64,000 nucleotides of DNA from Uloborus plumipes (Eukaryota > Arthropoda > Arachnida > Araneae > Uloboridae). Shown here in pieces: positions 1 to 25,871 of the stretch. Position numbers and translations under genes: made by a program. Position 1 is the stretch's first letter; every line of letters begins with the position of its first letter. The notes under the pieces were generated by a model, which saw nothing but the letters and a program-made list of their open reading frames with translations, was not told the origin of the DNA and did not search any database. The stretch covers positions 1-64,000 of the forward strand of contig JAXGGA010005194.1 in NCBI GenBank assembly GCA_038373865.1. Direction: 5' to 3'.

Positions 1-889
1 TGCATCACGTATTGTATAGCCGTACTGTTATTTATGGCACAAATATTGTAGGATTTAAAAATTATTTTTCTCACAATATAGTTTTGTTCGCATGACGCTA
101 AGTACTTTTTTTGCGCATAAACAAGTTTGGCTAAGATGATTTTTTTCACGATATGTAATAAGAGCATGCGATTAGATGAATTGCAAAAATGTTACTTAAA
201 AGTATCTTTTCAATATTTTTGTATAAAAGTGTAAATTACCTGATGCAAGAAAAACATTAACTGGTTATAACCTTTTGAAAACCAGATTCGGAAAACGGTG
301 TTGAAAGCAAAATGAAAAAAAAAAAGTCCCCCCCCCCCCCCGTGAAAAGGATCTTAAATCTGCTTTCTGTCTAATTAAGCAACTACGGCGGGATAAGGGG
401 TAAAACAGCATGATATCAGGTCATGCATACTTGTTCCATTTAATGTAACGTAGTGTTTTTCTGGCTAAAGTGTATTTAACTTAGAACGAATTGTAAAAAT
501 CATATTGGCTTGCAAGATTTGTATTAAGCTGCAGGAAATCTACTCCCTTTTCTTTTTTTTTCTTTTAAAACTTTAAGTGGGTTACGTTATGTGATTTCAT
601 AGAATGATAAATGTACGTTTTATACAGAAATGGGTAAATTAGATGGTTTTAATGAAAACCATGTTATGGCCTTAATAATGAAATGCTGTAACTAAAATTT
701 TTAAAATTAAATAATCCCCCACTAATTATTTTCGTTGCAAATAGTTTTACTCTCAAATTTTTGTACACAAAAATCTGTGTATTTTGTCCAAATTACTTTG
801 TCACAGACCTTGATATCAAACATAGAATCCGCGACTTCTGAAGAATACAATATCAAAGACACTTAATCCTAACGAGATTACCAACTTAC
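1..889. other. Intron sequence, no feature recognised
   Basis: A+T-rich sequence left of the last visible exon, inferred to be intron. It has an A run followed by an 11-base C run near 318-341. I see no exon, repeat family or RNA gene. Confidence 0.4.
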
Positions 890-13085
<12,196 letters not shown>

Positions 13086-13157
13086 TGTGATCTTTACCCT
13101 AATAACTCCAACACATTATTACGTCATTTTCGTAAAATCAGCATCTTTTCAAGTTTC
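13086..13157 (-). promoter_or_regulatory. 5' untranslated part of coding exon 1 with three short upstream ORFs
   Basis: A strong acceptor (pyrimidine tract ending TCTCTCAG) precedes 13157, so this exon probably starts there and a non-coding 5' exon lies farther right, unidentified. Before the gene's ATG there are three small reading frames: six codons (ATG CTG ... TGA), two codons (ATG ACG TAA) and five codons (ATG TGT ... TAG). Such frames usually reduce translation of the main ORF. The exon boundary is inferred from sequence alone. Confidence 0.5.
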
Positions 13158-13416
13158 CTGAGAGAAAAAAAAGTTTAGTTCATTTTTCTGTATGAAACAT
13201 GTTCACCAAAACTAATCATTTGTATAACAAACATAAATGCATAAATGTAATTTAAATAAAATCTTAAGCTCCTAAGCATTATTTATTAGAGAGATTGACC
13301 GCAGATTATAAAGTAGAAATGTTTTTTAAATAAAGATTTAAGTTTTAAAGATATCGACAGAGAAGATGAATTGAAATGTTTCTTAAAAAGGTGAAGATAG
13401 TAATTGAGCAATAATA

Positions 13417-14196
13417 TCTATATATATAAAAGAAAGTCGTGTTAGTTACACTATTTATAACTCAAGAACGGCTTTACCGATATGGCTAAAAATTGGTGGG
13501 TAGGTAGCTTAGAGCCAGGAGACGGACGTAGGCTATAATTTATGTGTGTCAGTTACATAAATAGAAAAACTCTTATTGACTAAGCCTTTTTACTAAGCCT
13601 TTTTTGACACCTCCATGGCTGAGCGACATAAAGCACACGTTCTGGCAGGTTCCGGAACGCAGTAAACAGGTTGTAAGTTAGCGGTGCGTTGAGTGTTATT
13701 TGACTTGTTCGTGAAATAAATTATAAACAAACGCGTTACTTCCCTTGAAATTTATATGTGATAAGCTGTCAGAAACGATTGCTCATTCCTAGGATTCCGA
13801 TGATCCCAACCGATATGCCGTTTGAATTTAAAAGACTTTAATTTCCGATCCGTCTTGCATTAGTCATGACCTTTAACAAATCACAAGGTTAAATCCTTAA
13901 AAGTTTGTGGTTTGAATCTAGAACATCACTGTTTTTCACATGGTCAATTATAGGTGGCATGTTTACGGGTCGGAAGACCATCTGCGTTGTTTCTTTTTGC
14001 ACCTGATAATAAAACAAAAAATGTTGTGCATCACAAGGTACTTTAGTGAAGAGCAAGCTATATACTAAAATACAGAAACAATAATGAATAATGTAGGTAC
14101 TTATTTTTTTTTTTCCAATAATAAAAAACTTAATAAATTCAAAAAATTTCTTATTTATTGCCTTTAAGGCGGAACAGAGTTCGCCGGGTCAGCTAG
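13417..14196 (+). mobile_element. Helitron with decayed helicase C-terminus
   Basis: Starts TCTATATATATAAAAGAAAG after an A and ends CGGGTCAGCTAG before a T. It shares with 17265-17360 a block around CCTCCATGGCTGAGCGACAT. It lies upstream of the neurotactin-like coding exons, possibly within a 5' intron. Confidence 0.7.
13791..14040 (+). pseudogene. Fragment of Helitron Rep-helicase (Pif1-like C-terminus)
   Basis: Frame 1 reads PRIPMIPTDMPFEFKRL, a stop, then FPIRLALVMTFNKSQG, a stop. After a frameshift it continues VCGLNLEHHCFSHGQL, a TAG, then VACLRVGRPSALFLFAPDN. These are the last conserved helicase blocks of Helitron proteins: FxxPIRLAxxMTxNKSQGQ (motif V region) and HGQLYVAxSRV (motif VI). 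The Tyr of motif VI is the TAG. Dead copy. Confidence 0.75.
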
Positions 14197-14492
14197 TAGT
14201 CTAATATATTTCACTACTTTAATTTGTAAAAAAAATAAGATTTTGTGGCCTATGTCTGCTGCACACTACCCAGACCAGTCCTAAAATACGTAACTAGTGT
14301 GCTTTTAATTTCGACTGTTACATTGTAGCGCAATTTCTGAATAAAATTTTTTTTAATTACGGAAGTAAATGGTCATGAACATGTGAGCAATTAGCAAAAA
14401 ATAGTTGAAAATCCCTTAAATAATGTTAACAATTTGTCTTTTATAGAATATAAGGATATTTATGATTACGCTTTTGCATCTGGCTACAGTAT

Positions 14493-14622
14493 GGGCCCTG
14501 TTCCACATTGACTTAAGCAGAATCCGGGTACTTTCCATAGGAGCGTTATGTAATCCATTTTACGTTTCTGCTTTATTTTATTATTTTTTTTTTTTGCTTT
14601 ACGTCAATGTGGAGCAGGGCCC
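14493..14622. mobile_element. Harbinger-like MITE, GGGCCCTG family, copy 1
   Basis: Left GGGCCCTGTTCCACATTGAC and right GTCAATGTGGAGCAGGGCCC enclose 130 bp. The flanks are TAT and TAA. The inner block TATGTAATCCATTTTAC recurs inverted in the element at 39052-39195. Confidence 0.65.
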
Positions 14623-15770
14623 TAAGAGTAAAATTACCTTAGAGGTTGAACACTGATTTACAACAGACACTGATTTAGAGCGAGACAAAGATGCTTCGCT
14701 TGATAAGTCGTTCTCGATTAACTGGAAGTGTTCACTTTTTTGCAAGATAAACCTCTGAATTCAGTAAAAATCGGAGTATGGTGCAGTATATCGCGGCGAA
14801 GAATCGTAGGGTCAATCTTTTCGACAACCGTTCATTTTGACTAGATTGCAACATTTCAAGGTCTGACGTTTCCAGCAAATTTTTGGGACCGTCTCATTTC
14901 AAGAGAAATATCGCATCCTCGATTTCCTGATTTGTCACCCAATGATTACTTAGGGACTGTGGGGGCACACAAAACCAGTGTATATGTCAACAATACGCAA
15001 TCGATTGACAAACTTTAATCAAACATTGAGCATGAATCAAACATAACTGTTTAAATATTAAGAAGAGTGTTTTCATAGTTGAAAACACATTCGAGCATAT
15101 ATCGAAGTAAACGGATCACATATAAAAGATCTGTTTCATGTGTGCCGATGATTCTGCGCTCATATTATTTATGCTAGGTTTTATAGTAACTCAAATGATG
15201 TTTGGCCACTAGGCCATTAGACTTCTCGCTCTCAATTTTTTTTCAGAAATAGAACCACAAACAGTTAATGCCAACAGTTAATGCAGAGCATTTGTCCAAG
15301 TGGGAAGCGTTCATACTTTGTCTAGAATCACAAAGAGTACATACAGGTGATGAAACAAAATTAAAACGGGAAAGATAAGCACGAGGGGAGGGTTTTATCA
15401 AACCTATTTGTCGTGAAATCTATAAAGTCAACAAAATTTGATTCCATGATTCTGTTGATTTTTGTTACAATCGATGCTGAAAGGGTTATCACATGAAAAG
15501 TGTTTCAAAAAATGACTCATATTTTCAATGAAGAAACTAAATCTGAATAGACTGGTTTACTTATATACGCGCATTCGAAGAAGTATTTTTGAAATTTCTA
15601 TCTTACGGGGAGGGGGGGGGGACTCTTATACCATGCGTTAAACATAGTTTAGTGCGTACAAGTTTTGGTGGGGTTTTTTTTTTTTAGTGGTATTAAAAAT
15701 TTGAAGGGAAATGTGTAGTGTTTAGAAATTATGTTTGCAATAACTACAAAATTAAAAAATATATATATAT
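14623..15770. other. No feature recognised
   Basis: Mixed-composition sequence without ORFs, TIRs or repeats that I can name. The part 14690-14990 is less A+T-rich than its surroundings. It might hold the non-coding 5' exon or promoter of the minus-strand gene, but nothing in it proves this. Confidence 0.25.
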
Positions 15771-16018
15771 GGATGGCATTATGCAAAAAGGAGTTAACCC
15801 ACAAAACATAAAAAAATGAGTTACCCAACTCTGATGGTAAAATATGTTGCTTTCTACATTAAGCAAAAATGATTTAAGCCCTATCAGCGTTTCATGGCAA
15901 CATATCATCGGTATATTGATATAGAGTTCATGATTTTTGCCAGAGTTTGTTGACTTTAAAGCCCATTATCTCAAAATCAGGTTTTTGTGCGTTAACTCCT
16001 TTTTGCATAATGCCATCC
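15771..16018. mobile_element. 248-bp TIR element (GGATGGCATTATGC family)
   Basis: Left GGATGGCATTATGCAAAAAG followed by GAGTTAAC, and right GTTAACTCCTTTTTGCATAA followed by TGCCATCC, form about 28-bp inverted ends. The flanks are ATATAT on both sides, so the target duplication cannot be defined. No transposase; superfamily unknown. Confidence 0.65.
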
Positions 16019-16110
16019 ATATATGCAGCAGAAAAAACACTTAATTTGTATAATGATTCAATAATGAGAATTTAATTTTTCAAATGCAGTTTCAAAGTAA
16101 AAAAAATAGC

Positions 16111-17251
<1,141 letters not shown>

Positions 17252-17252
17252 T

Positions 17253-17662
<410 letters not shown>

Positions 17663-19307
17663 TATCGCCTATCTACTCGCTTTCACAAGGACGAATTTCA
17701 TTTTTTTTTATAGACAGTATTTGTGCTAAGCTCCTTTTTGTCCCGAAAAATCAATTTCGGCTTCCCCACAAGATGCAATTTTCCTTTGCCGTTCCAAATT
17801 TCAGAGTCCCGAGGTTATGTCCCAGCTGCTCAGCCCTCACCTGTACTTTTCTTTAAATACCTAAGAGAAAGCTCCATCCTTCTTTTTCAGAGTCCAGCAG
17901 TTTATTTTATAGCGATGTTTTGGGGCAGGTTTCGTTCTAGTTCAAAGAATAATGTTTTTCATCTTTTATGTTTCCAACTACCTCCAAAAATAACAAGTTC
18001 TTTGTAAAGCGTAATATTTCACCGAAAGAATTTGTTTTATTCTCGAAATGTGAAATCTTTTAAGATCGTAAAAGTCGGGGCTTATTCTTGCTTTAATGCA
18101 CTTCAGTAGTTTTATAGATGGAGCGGATTATCAGTTTTCTGCCTCTTTCAGACGATGCCATGAAAAGTCGTAGTATATTTCGAGCTGTAAGAAATATAAA
18201 AGAAAATACAAGTCATTGTCAGCAATTAGCTTTAGGCTATATTATTGGGGTGGATTCAGGCGATGCGCTTAAAATGTCTTTTTTGACATTTCTTGTGAAA
18301 CTAAACTATTAAAAAATATATTTCTTTAAAATAGTATTACAAAGCTCGGAAAATGAACCCTTGAAATAAAACTTTTTATGAGATGAATATGTAATTTTGA
18401 TTCGCAACTTTTTTGAATGTTTGTACAGTTTCATCCTGATTAAGATTAATCAGTCTAGAAAAGACATCAACCCAGCTGGAAAAGAAGTAGTATTTTAAAG
18501 CAAATGTGCGTAAAAATCAGATGAAAAAGCAGTGTATTGCATGAAATTCTGCCCTAGCTTGGGCACTTAGGGGCAGTAACTTACAGCTTAGCTGGGAGAG
18601 TGTTTTCTGGAATATGATTGTAAGTGGTAGACGAACAATGAGGGGGATAGGTAAACTGCTCGGCCCCATCGCGTACAATTAATAGAGCAGTACTTCGGAA
18701 GCATGTGTAATTTATTCTCCTATTTACATACCCGTTAAAAATTCATCGTTTTAGATGACGGGATAAATCTTAATTGATCATAAATCATTGTCCTAGGAGA
18801 CACGCTTACTGTGCTGAATAATTTAATTCTGAAGACAATCCTCTCAACTGCTTCACTGTGTTGCCAAAATCTAGTTCAGAAAGTGATATGTTTCTAAGGT
18901 TACGCTTCACGTGCAAATGTTAATTCGAAAATTATATACAGAGGTACGTATACAATATATACGTTTAGGTATTGTAAAAGATATCTCTGCACTAACCATG
19001 AGATTGAGTCGGGTGTTTAAGCTCCTTTAATTATACTACAAACGGAAAACAAGTTAACACAAGTTTCAATAGAATAAAATTCTTTACCCCTTAAATAAAT
19101 CTCACATGTTTTTATTTTTTCGGAAGCGAAATTTCAGCTCCATTTTACTCAACTTTTCGGGTTACATTTAGAAGTCACTTAGAATTTGATAAACACATTT
19201 TTGTTTTGTATGCCAAAAAAGGCCATCGAGTAATGCAAATCATCACAAAAGCAATACTTAAGATTCATTCACTGGCTATCTTGGATTTTCTCACTATACT
19301 ACACTGC
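17663..19307. other. No feature recognised
   Basis: Contains short open frames (17723-18007 and 18118-18312, plus strand) that resemble nothing known and have no supporting context. No TIR or tandem structure seen. Confidence 0.3.
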
Positions 19308-19471
19308 AACCTTTTTTGACAACAACATCGTGACGTTTGCGTGACGTTAGCCTATGAAAAACGAGCTAGATAAAACGTCACAGCCTACTTGGCGAATTAG
19401 AGGAGATCGCTGACTGCTTGTGAGCTCTTATTGGCTCCGCCCGTAGTGACGTTCAGTGTCAAGTTAAGTTG
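19308..19471. mobile_element. 164-bp MITE related to the insert inside 11719-12021
   Basis: It matches 11794-11950 in inverse orientation over nearly its whole length, including AAAACGAGCTAGATAAAACG and TGAGCTCTTATTGGCTCC. Its ends TGCAACCTTTTTTGACA and, reversed, TGCAACTTAACTTGACA look like TIRs. It is rich in ACGTCA motifs. Confidence 0.65.
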
Positions 19472-19570
19472 CATTTAGGTATAAGTGCCATTTACCTTCT
19501 AGATAAAGAGCTGAATAGGCTGATTTTTTGGGGGGTTTTCTAGAACGAGTTCGATTTTACCAAAATTTCA

Positions 19571-19948
19571 TCTCCAACTCTCCGCCTTAGAGGCTGACTA
19601 ACGTAAGTCCTATTTTGTTAATTTTCAGGACAGCGCAAAAAAGTTTATCTGATGAATTTAAACGATGGAATTTGCGCTCTTTTATTCTACTAAGCGGGAT
19701 ATTCCATAATCCGGGAACAAAATAATGCATTATAGTAGTTTGGTGCATTGAAAATATATTAAGTTAAGCGGGAGATTCTTCTAACTAATATTTAAATAAA
19801 CGGGCTCTACTGTAATTGAAATAATTTATTTTATATAATTTCGTTCTCATAGGTTAATGTGAAATAAGATTCTACTTACAATGCAGTTTAATAAAGCGAA
19901 AATTGCCATTTTTGGACTTAATCTAATCTGCTTCTGAGGTACAGAACT
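19571..19948. mobile_element. Degenerate copy of the TCTGTACCTCAGA family, with an inner pogo-like relic
   Basis: The right end TCTGAGGTACAGA preceded by GGACTTAATCTAATCTG, and the left block GACTAACGTAAGTCC, match the ends of the cleaner element at 48095-48344. The middle holds AAGCGGGATATTCC and a CGGGCTCTACTG end, as in old Tigger-like elements. Confidence 0.4.
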
Positions 19949-21249
19949 GATCGTAGTATAATGGGATTATGGCGTGTATATTTCTGCAATGTTAACTTTT
20001 GAAATTGATAATACAATATGATAATGTTTTTGATATAAAATTCATGGATTGTTTACAGTTTATGCCTTTATTATCGTGACACGATGATTATTTACCTTAA
20101 TATTTCAAGTCTTCGAAACCTTCTGATGATAAATATTTAATTCACATTAAATTTGCGTTTCAACTAATTCGCCCGAAATACCTATCTTTTATTAGGAGGT
20201 ATGTGCAGTTTTAATATTCATTCTTTTCATTGAGTGATTTCAGACCAAATTGGTATGCTCCGATATCCCAGGGGACATCATTGTTAATTAAAGGTGAGGA
20301 AATAGCGTGGCGTTCTATTTATCTTTTGGTATTGAATTTCTGATCAAGTTTGAAAGGACGATATAAGGCTAAGTTTTCAAAAATTTATTAAAATGTTTGC
20401 ACTCTTAATTAAAGGACCATTTTTTTTCTTCTCAAATAAATTAAAATAGACATATAATGCATGCAATATGTATTTAAACTATTCAAAGTGCGTAAATATT
20501 TACTCATAATTATTAGATGAATTCATACAACGAATGACTTATTTTAAGTTTAATTACCGACTCCTTTATGTGGCAGTTCATTCTCGGCTTTTAGATTGAA
20601 TAAAAATTTTAATTGTAGAAGTAAAAAAATACTATAAAAAAAGTTGCATAACAATTTTATGCCTCAAATATTTTTATTTTTTCAGCTTTTTACTGTTGAA
20701 GTTTGTCTTCCAGTTTGTTGCTTTATAAAGTTATTGAGTCTTATTAATGTATTAAATAAATTATTATTTATTTTTTGTGTGTTAAAGTAGAACCCGAAAA
20801 TTCGCCCTAACGTAGACAGAAAAGTTACATAATTTGTAAAAATAAAAACTGATCAAGATTGTGCTAGCAACAGGTTTTCGCGAGATGCTTTTTGGCTTAT
20901 CATAATATTTATGTGAGCTTACTAAATCCGGCCAGCTTTTCGACTGCCGTGCTTCCGGGAGTCTATTGCATTATTTGGCACTGTCCTTTAGTACAATTCC
21001 CATGAAGTACAGTGCAATCAAATTTTCAAAGTATCACATACTAGTGAGCAAAAAATAAGGTCGAGGATGAAACTTCAGCGTATCAGTGTGTCAGAAATGT
21101 AAGGCGGAGTAGAGGATCAATGAAAAAATTGACTAGAAAAAGATCTGACATTTTAAAGGTGCGTTAACGCTTGCGAATACATGCAGCTACACATGATGGA
21201 TTAGTTAGAACTGGAGTAAATAAATCTGGTGCTGTGAGCTCAGTATCTG

Positions 21250-22460
21250 GGAAAGAAGTTGCAATGTTTATATGAGTTTAACTGACGTTGAGTTTCTGTT
21301 TTAATGTGGAGCAATCCGTATCTTAGACGGAAAATGGACGATTTTTGTTGAGGCCGAATCGTTGCAAAGATTGAATCGGTCGTAACGTGACAAGTGTGAC
21401 TTAAGAGCTTTTATTTTTCTCGGATTTTACAGCTTTGGAGAACTTTTTAAATTTCAAGAAGAGCTGTCTGACTGTTCTGCAGTCGTCGACCAGAAACAAA
21501 ACAGACAACCAATAGCCTTATAAGCAAGAAGGAACAAAATGCTAAGGAGAAAAAGAACAACAACTGCAACAGACTACCCTAGCAGCATCATCTCATCGGC
21601 CGATGATCGGCCATTCATCGAAACCCGATGAAATTCTCATCGGCCGATGATCAAATATGTCTCATCGGCCGAGCAGAATCCGAGCAGCAAAATCCGATGA
21701 GAATACGATGAGATTTGGAGCAATTTACGAGCAAAACAGTCCCGTGCCGAGGAATTTCATCGGGAAACTTGATCGGAAGGATATCGTTTTCCGATGGAAT
21801 ATAGCTCATCTTATTTTCATCGGGAAAGTTGATCGGAAGGATATCGCTTTCCGATGAAAAGTAGCTCATCGAAAACCGTGCTCGAATACTGATCGGAACG
21901 ATGTCATCGAGCGTTACAGGATCAGTTTACGAGGAGTTTGTTGATCGGCCGAGCAAAATCCGATGAGTTGATGCTACTTGGGTATTGTACGATGAATGTC
22001 GCTTTTTATCGTGGCAGGAAGGTATCGCAGTTGTGATGTGTTTGTCCAATGACCTATGCGACGTATACCTTTTAAAATTATTCTTTGGAAAAGGCGTCTC
22101 ATAGTTTTATGTAGTACCGAGAACAATCAAACTGGACGGATAATCCACAGGAACTAGTCCTTTTGACGGTAGTTCAGTCTGAGTTACGATTCTGCAAGCA
22201 TATACATCTGGAGAACGCAGGGAACACGCAGTAACCTCTCCAACTGTATCAAAAGGATCGTTTTAAAGACCGCTGAATTTCGCAAGGGGGAGCATCATGC
22301 TTGATAACATTAGAGGCATGCACATCTTCGAAAGAGGTTGAAGCCCTTAGACCCGTTATCGGAACAAAGCTCTCCTTCCGTATGAGCTTCTTTTTAGAGG
22401 TGCTACGGTTCTTCGGTTTCTTTTCATGGACAACAAAACCCCGCAGTATTGTTTGCACGT
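21250..22460 (-). pseudogene. Unrecognised coding-like relic, split by a MITE
   Basis: On the minus strand from 22458 an open frame runs about 75 codons (includes KKPKNRSTSKKKLIRK and GLRASTSFEDVHASNVI). A frameshift near 22255 leads to a second frame (DPFDTVGEVTACSLRSPDV, then LPSKGLVPVDYPSSLIVLG), with one TAA and then about 40 more open codons. A MITE interrupts at 21577-21982. Beyond it follow a hydrophobic stretch (VAVVVLFLLSILFLL) and further short open frames to about 21250. The base composition is less A+T-rich than the neighbourhood. I do not recognise the protein. It may be a processed or decayed copy of a membrane protein gene, or chance open frames. Confidence 0.3.
21577..21982. 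mobile_element. 406-bp MITE built from TCATCGG/CCGATGA motifs
   Basis: Ends CCCTAGCAGCATCA and, reversed, CCCAAGTAGCATCA, flanked by TA on both sides. The interior has roughly two dozen TCATCG, CGATGA or GATCGG motifs, many in palindromes (TCATCGGCCGATGA). It includes a direct duplication of about 60 bp, from TCATCGGGAAACTTGATCGG to TCATCGGGAAAGTTGATCGG. Superfamily unclear. Confidence 0.65.
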
Positions 22461-25309
22461 ATTGTAATGTTTGAGACTATTTCATTTAAAAGTACTATGG
22501 TGCAAAACCTTGATATTTTTCAGTTTTTTAAGAAGTTTTCTCAGTTTTGTTGCCGATGTGCGAAATGTGTGTCGATCATCTTAAAAATGGTGTCATTACA
22601 CATTTTTAAAATGCGTGTTTGTTTGCTGAATGGTATCGTATTTAGTTACATCTTCCGGTATAAAAGTGAATCAAAGCACTTTCCTAACAATAAATAGCTA
22701 ATAGTACATAATCAGTTGTAGTTTTTCACCAAGAAAATTTTTTTAAAGGGCTAAAAATTAAGGTACGATAAAATTATTAGCATGGCGACACCCTAGCTTT
22801 ACAATGAGCAACAGATGCAGTTAGTAATCTTGTGAATGGTGAGTTAAGTTTCTGTCGTTACTGATCTGATAGCCATTCTTTCGTACATTTCGTCCGGAAA
22901 GTTTTAATTACTAGCTCAGATCCGATGCGAATCACTTCGTTTAATCGAGATTCTACCATCTTTTACTTTTTAAAATAACATAGTCAGATTTCTAAGATAC
23001 GTTCGCAAAGAAATATGATAGGTTATAGATTTCCAATTAGGAAGTCTTTTCTCGGAGTTGCATACATTATTTTAGAGCCCAAAGTTTTAAGGAATCACAC
23101 AATGTCTCAGGTGTGCTGAACTTGTCTTCAAGAACGTGGAATTTCCAGTCTAATTTTGGCTGAGCAATTTATTTCTATGGTCATTTAGAAGGAAATTTCT
23201 TACTGGTTCAAAGAACAATCTATTTAAATGTCTTTTGTATTTCTCATTTCTGCGTTCACTCATTTTTCGCTGATTCAAGCGAGGTTACTTTGAGAGTTTG
23301 AGTTTTAGATTTTAGACTATAAGTTAAATTGTTCTTCTTCAAAGTTAAACTTGCTTCGTTTTTAACTATCTGATCGTTAGCTCTTTTTATAAATTTAGGA
23401 GAAGAAAGATAACTTTCCTAACTGAACTCTTTTTGCTTTTTTTCATTTATGTAGAATATCTCTTTTATTTATTTCCTTCTTTCTGTTTTATCAATATGAT
23501 TTAATATTGATTTATTGTGTGCTAGAATTTTTCAAAAAAGTTACTGGATGAAGATTTCTTTCATTTTAAGTTTTAAAGAAAATAAAAACAGCCTGTGAAA
23601 TGTCTTTCCTTTTTTTTAACTTTTTCGTAATAAAGTAATTTCTTTAAATCCGTTTTCTGAGCAAGTTTTCTGAAGCATCTTACTTAATATTAGAAAAAGA
23701 GTGGACTAATTTGATAATAAAAGCTCCATTTTGAAGGTAAACTACGATGATAGCTTACATTTTAAAAGGTTTTCTGTAATTTAAAAAGAAGGAAAAAGGA
23801 AAAAAAGGAAAGAACCTAATCAGAAATGACGATCTTGATCTGTACTCTACTTTATTTTTACCTGGAATATTGTAAATAATGCTCAATAATTATGACTAAA
23901 ATTCAAAAACATAATTAAGTTATCAAGGGTTTGTCTGTTCTTTTGAATTCGCACGTTGTAAATCGTGTAAAAAATGTCATATCTTAAAGAAGTTCACATA
24001 AAAAAAACATAAAAAAAAGAAAAGAAAAAAAAATCTATTATTTTGCAATTCCATCCACATATGGTTTCGAGAAAAAAAATTAAATGCTTTGAAGAAGTAA
24101 AAACAGTCAAAATCAAGCATTGACTATTCGTTCAATGATTGCAAAAAATATTCACTCCTTCCGTGGAACATAATTATTTTCCATTCTTAAATAATTGCTT
24201 TTATCTTTTATTAACAAGCAATATAGGTAGCAAAGAAATTTTTAAAAATCTCACATTTTATTTGCAATAGTGTGAAAAAATGCTGATATAATAAAGGGAA
24301 GCCAGAAATAGGTAAAAAACATTGGGAAAAAATAGTCTTAGAGAAAAAGTTGAACTAAATTAATATTTCCTTTTTAATCAAATAAACTTCTTTTTCTTTA
24401 AAGGTTTTTTCTCCGGCGTGTTAAGAGCTTTTTGCTAGTAGAATAAAATTGTATACAATTTATGTTGAAAACGTGTCTTAATCATTCAGCTTTGAAAATT
24501 TCAGCATTTCGAAGAATTAAAAATAAGCATATGTTGTAGGCGAAAGAAATTTTTCTACGAAAAGTTGTTATAAAAAGAAATAAAACATTTAAATATTTTG
24601 CAAATTAAGCATAACTTAGATAGGCAATAAGTAAGCCTTGCTTCAATATGGTTCATTAAAATTATCATATTTAAGGAGTTTTGCATAAAACGGAAGACAA
24701 TCATCGAACATGAGGACTAATTAGTATTTACTTGCTTTTATGGGAATTATTGCTACTATGAGTTTCTTAATGGATATGACTTTTATTACTAGCTGAATTC
24801 ATGCTGTAAATTCGTGGGTATCGCGATTTGTCGGTCTGATTTTAAACATCATGCAACCCAGCTCGGATTCATGGGTTGATCATAGTAACCATTACCTCCT
24901 TTAAAGCAACAAAGACTTGCCGCAAACTGCATTTCGGAACTCTCTTCAGTGACTTTTAGAAACTCTCCTCTATTTGGGTAAAATTTTCCTTAAGGTCAAG
25001 GTCACTAAACGTCACTGTAAAGTCATCATTAGTTTTCTGCTACTCAAGAGTGCACGACCGAAATTTACGTGGCAGTGACGTCTTTTGAAGTTAACAAAGG
25101 GACTAGTCACAAATTAGTTGCCCCAGTGACGTCTAAGCAACGTTATACGAAACACGTCATAAGTGTACCACAATGTGACTCTTTTCATGTGTTGCTACTC
25201 ATAGGTATCACGTCAAGTCATTGGTCTCCTTAATTTTGACTGAAAGTGACCACTGGACTTTAAAAGACGTCCCTGTAACTGTGCCGTGATATGTTGAGCT
25301 ATTATGGTA
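22461..25309. other. No gene recognised; A+T-rich, with a GTCAC-rich stretch
   Basis: 22461-24880 shows only homopolymers and random short frames. 24940-25260 is denser in AGTGAC/GTCACT and ACGTC motifs, possibly an unrecognised MITE or SINE, but I could not define ends. Confidence 0.3.
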
Positions 25310-25871
25310 CATTGAACTCTCACTTATGCGCCGGCCTAAGGGACCAACAGAAAAAGGCGCATAAGTGAAAGAGACGTATAAGTGAGCAAGCCTATTTAAA
25401 GGACTAAAACGCAACATAGTTTCGAATGAGAGAATGAATAAGAATATTTCAAAAGAAAAGGGACATATTACCACGGTTTAGCAATTACTGTAGCGTAACT
25501 ACAATGATAAAGAGAAAACAAAAATTGTAGTACACCTAATTACAAACTGTTCCCTTTAAAATGAGATCCATAATAAGAAATTGTCCCTCTTCAAACTCTA
25601 GTTTATGCGGATAAAATGTCTTCTGTGAACAATAAGGGCGAAAGATTAAAGAGGAAAGTGAAGAAGCATGCTTATTTTTTAAAGAAAATAAATTAAAATT
25701 TTTATATTTTAGGGAAAATTCAGCGCATAAGTGAAATATTTATCTTTAGAGCGACGCATAAACGAATGATACTATTATTAATTTGCTATGAAATGTGCTG
25801 GGACCATTTAAAATCGTCGTATAAGTGAAAAAGGCGCATAAATGAGGCGGCGTATAAGTGAGAGTTTACTG
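25310..25871. mobile_element. pogo-like non-autonomous element, copy A
   Basis: Ends CATTGAACTCTCACTTATGC and, reversed, CAGTAAACTCTCACTTATAC, flanked by TA (25308-25309, 25872-25873). It is 562 bp, with several copies of GCGCATAAGTGA near both ends. It is an inverted relative of 59245-59798. Tigger/pogo elements begin CAGT and duplicate TA. No transposase is left. Confidence 0.75.

Noticed and set aside
17723..18312. Two plus-strand ORFs of 94 and 64 codons
   Set aside because: No recognisable motif, no splice or initiation context, length expected by chance. Not listed as genes.
21110..21515. Possible plus-strand mini-gene (short ATG exon with GTGCGT donor, acceptor TTTTACAG, then about 29 open codons)
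   Set aside because: Too short, no homology, and the opposite strand offers a better coding-like explanation.
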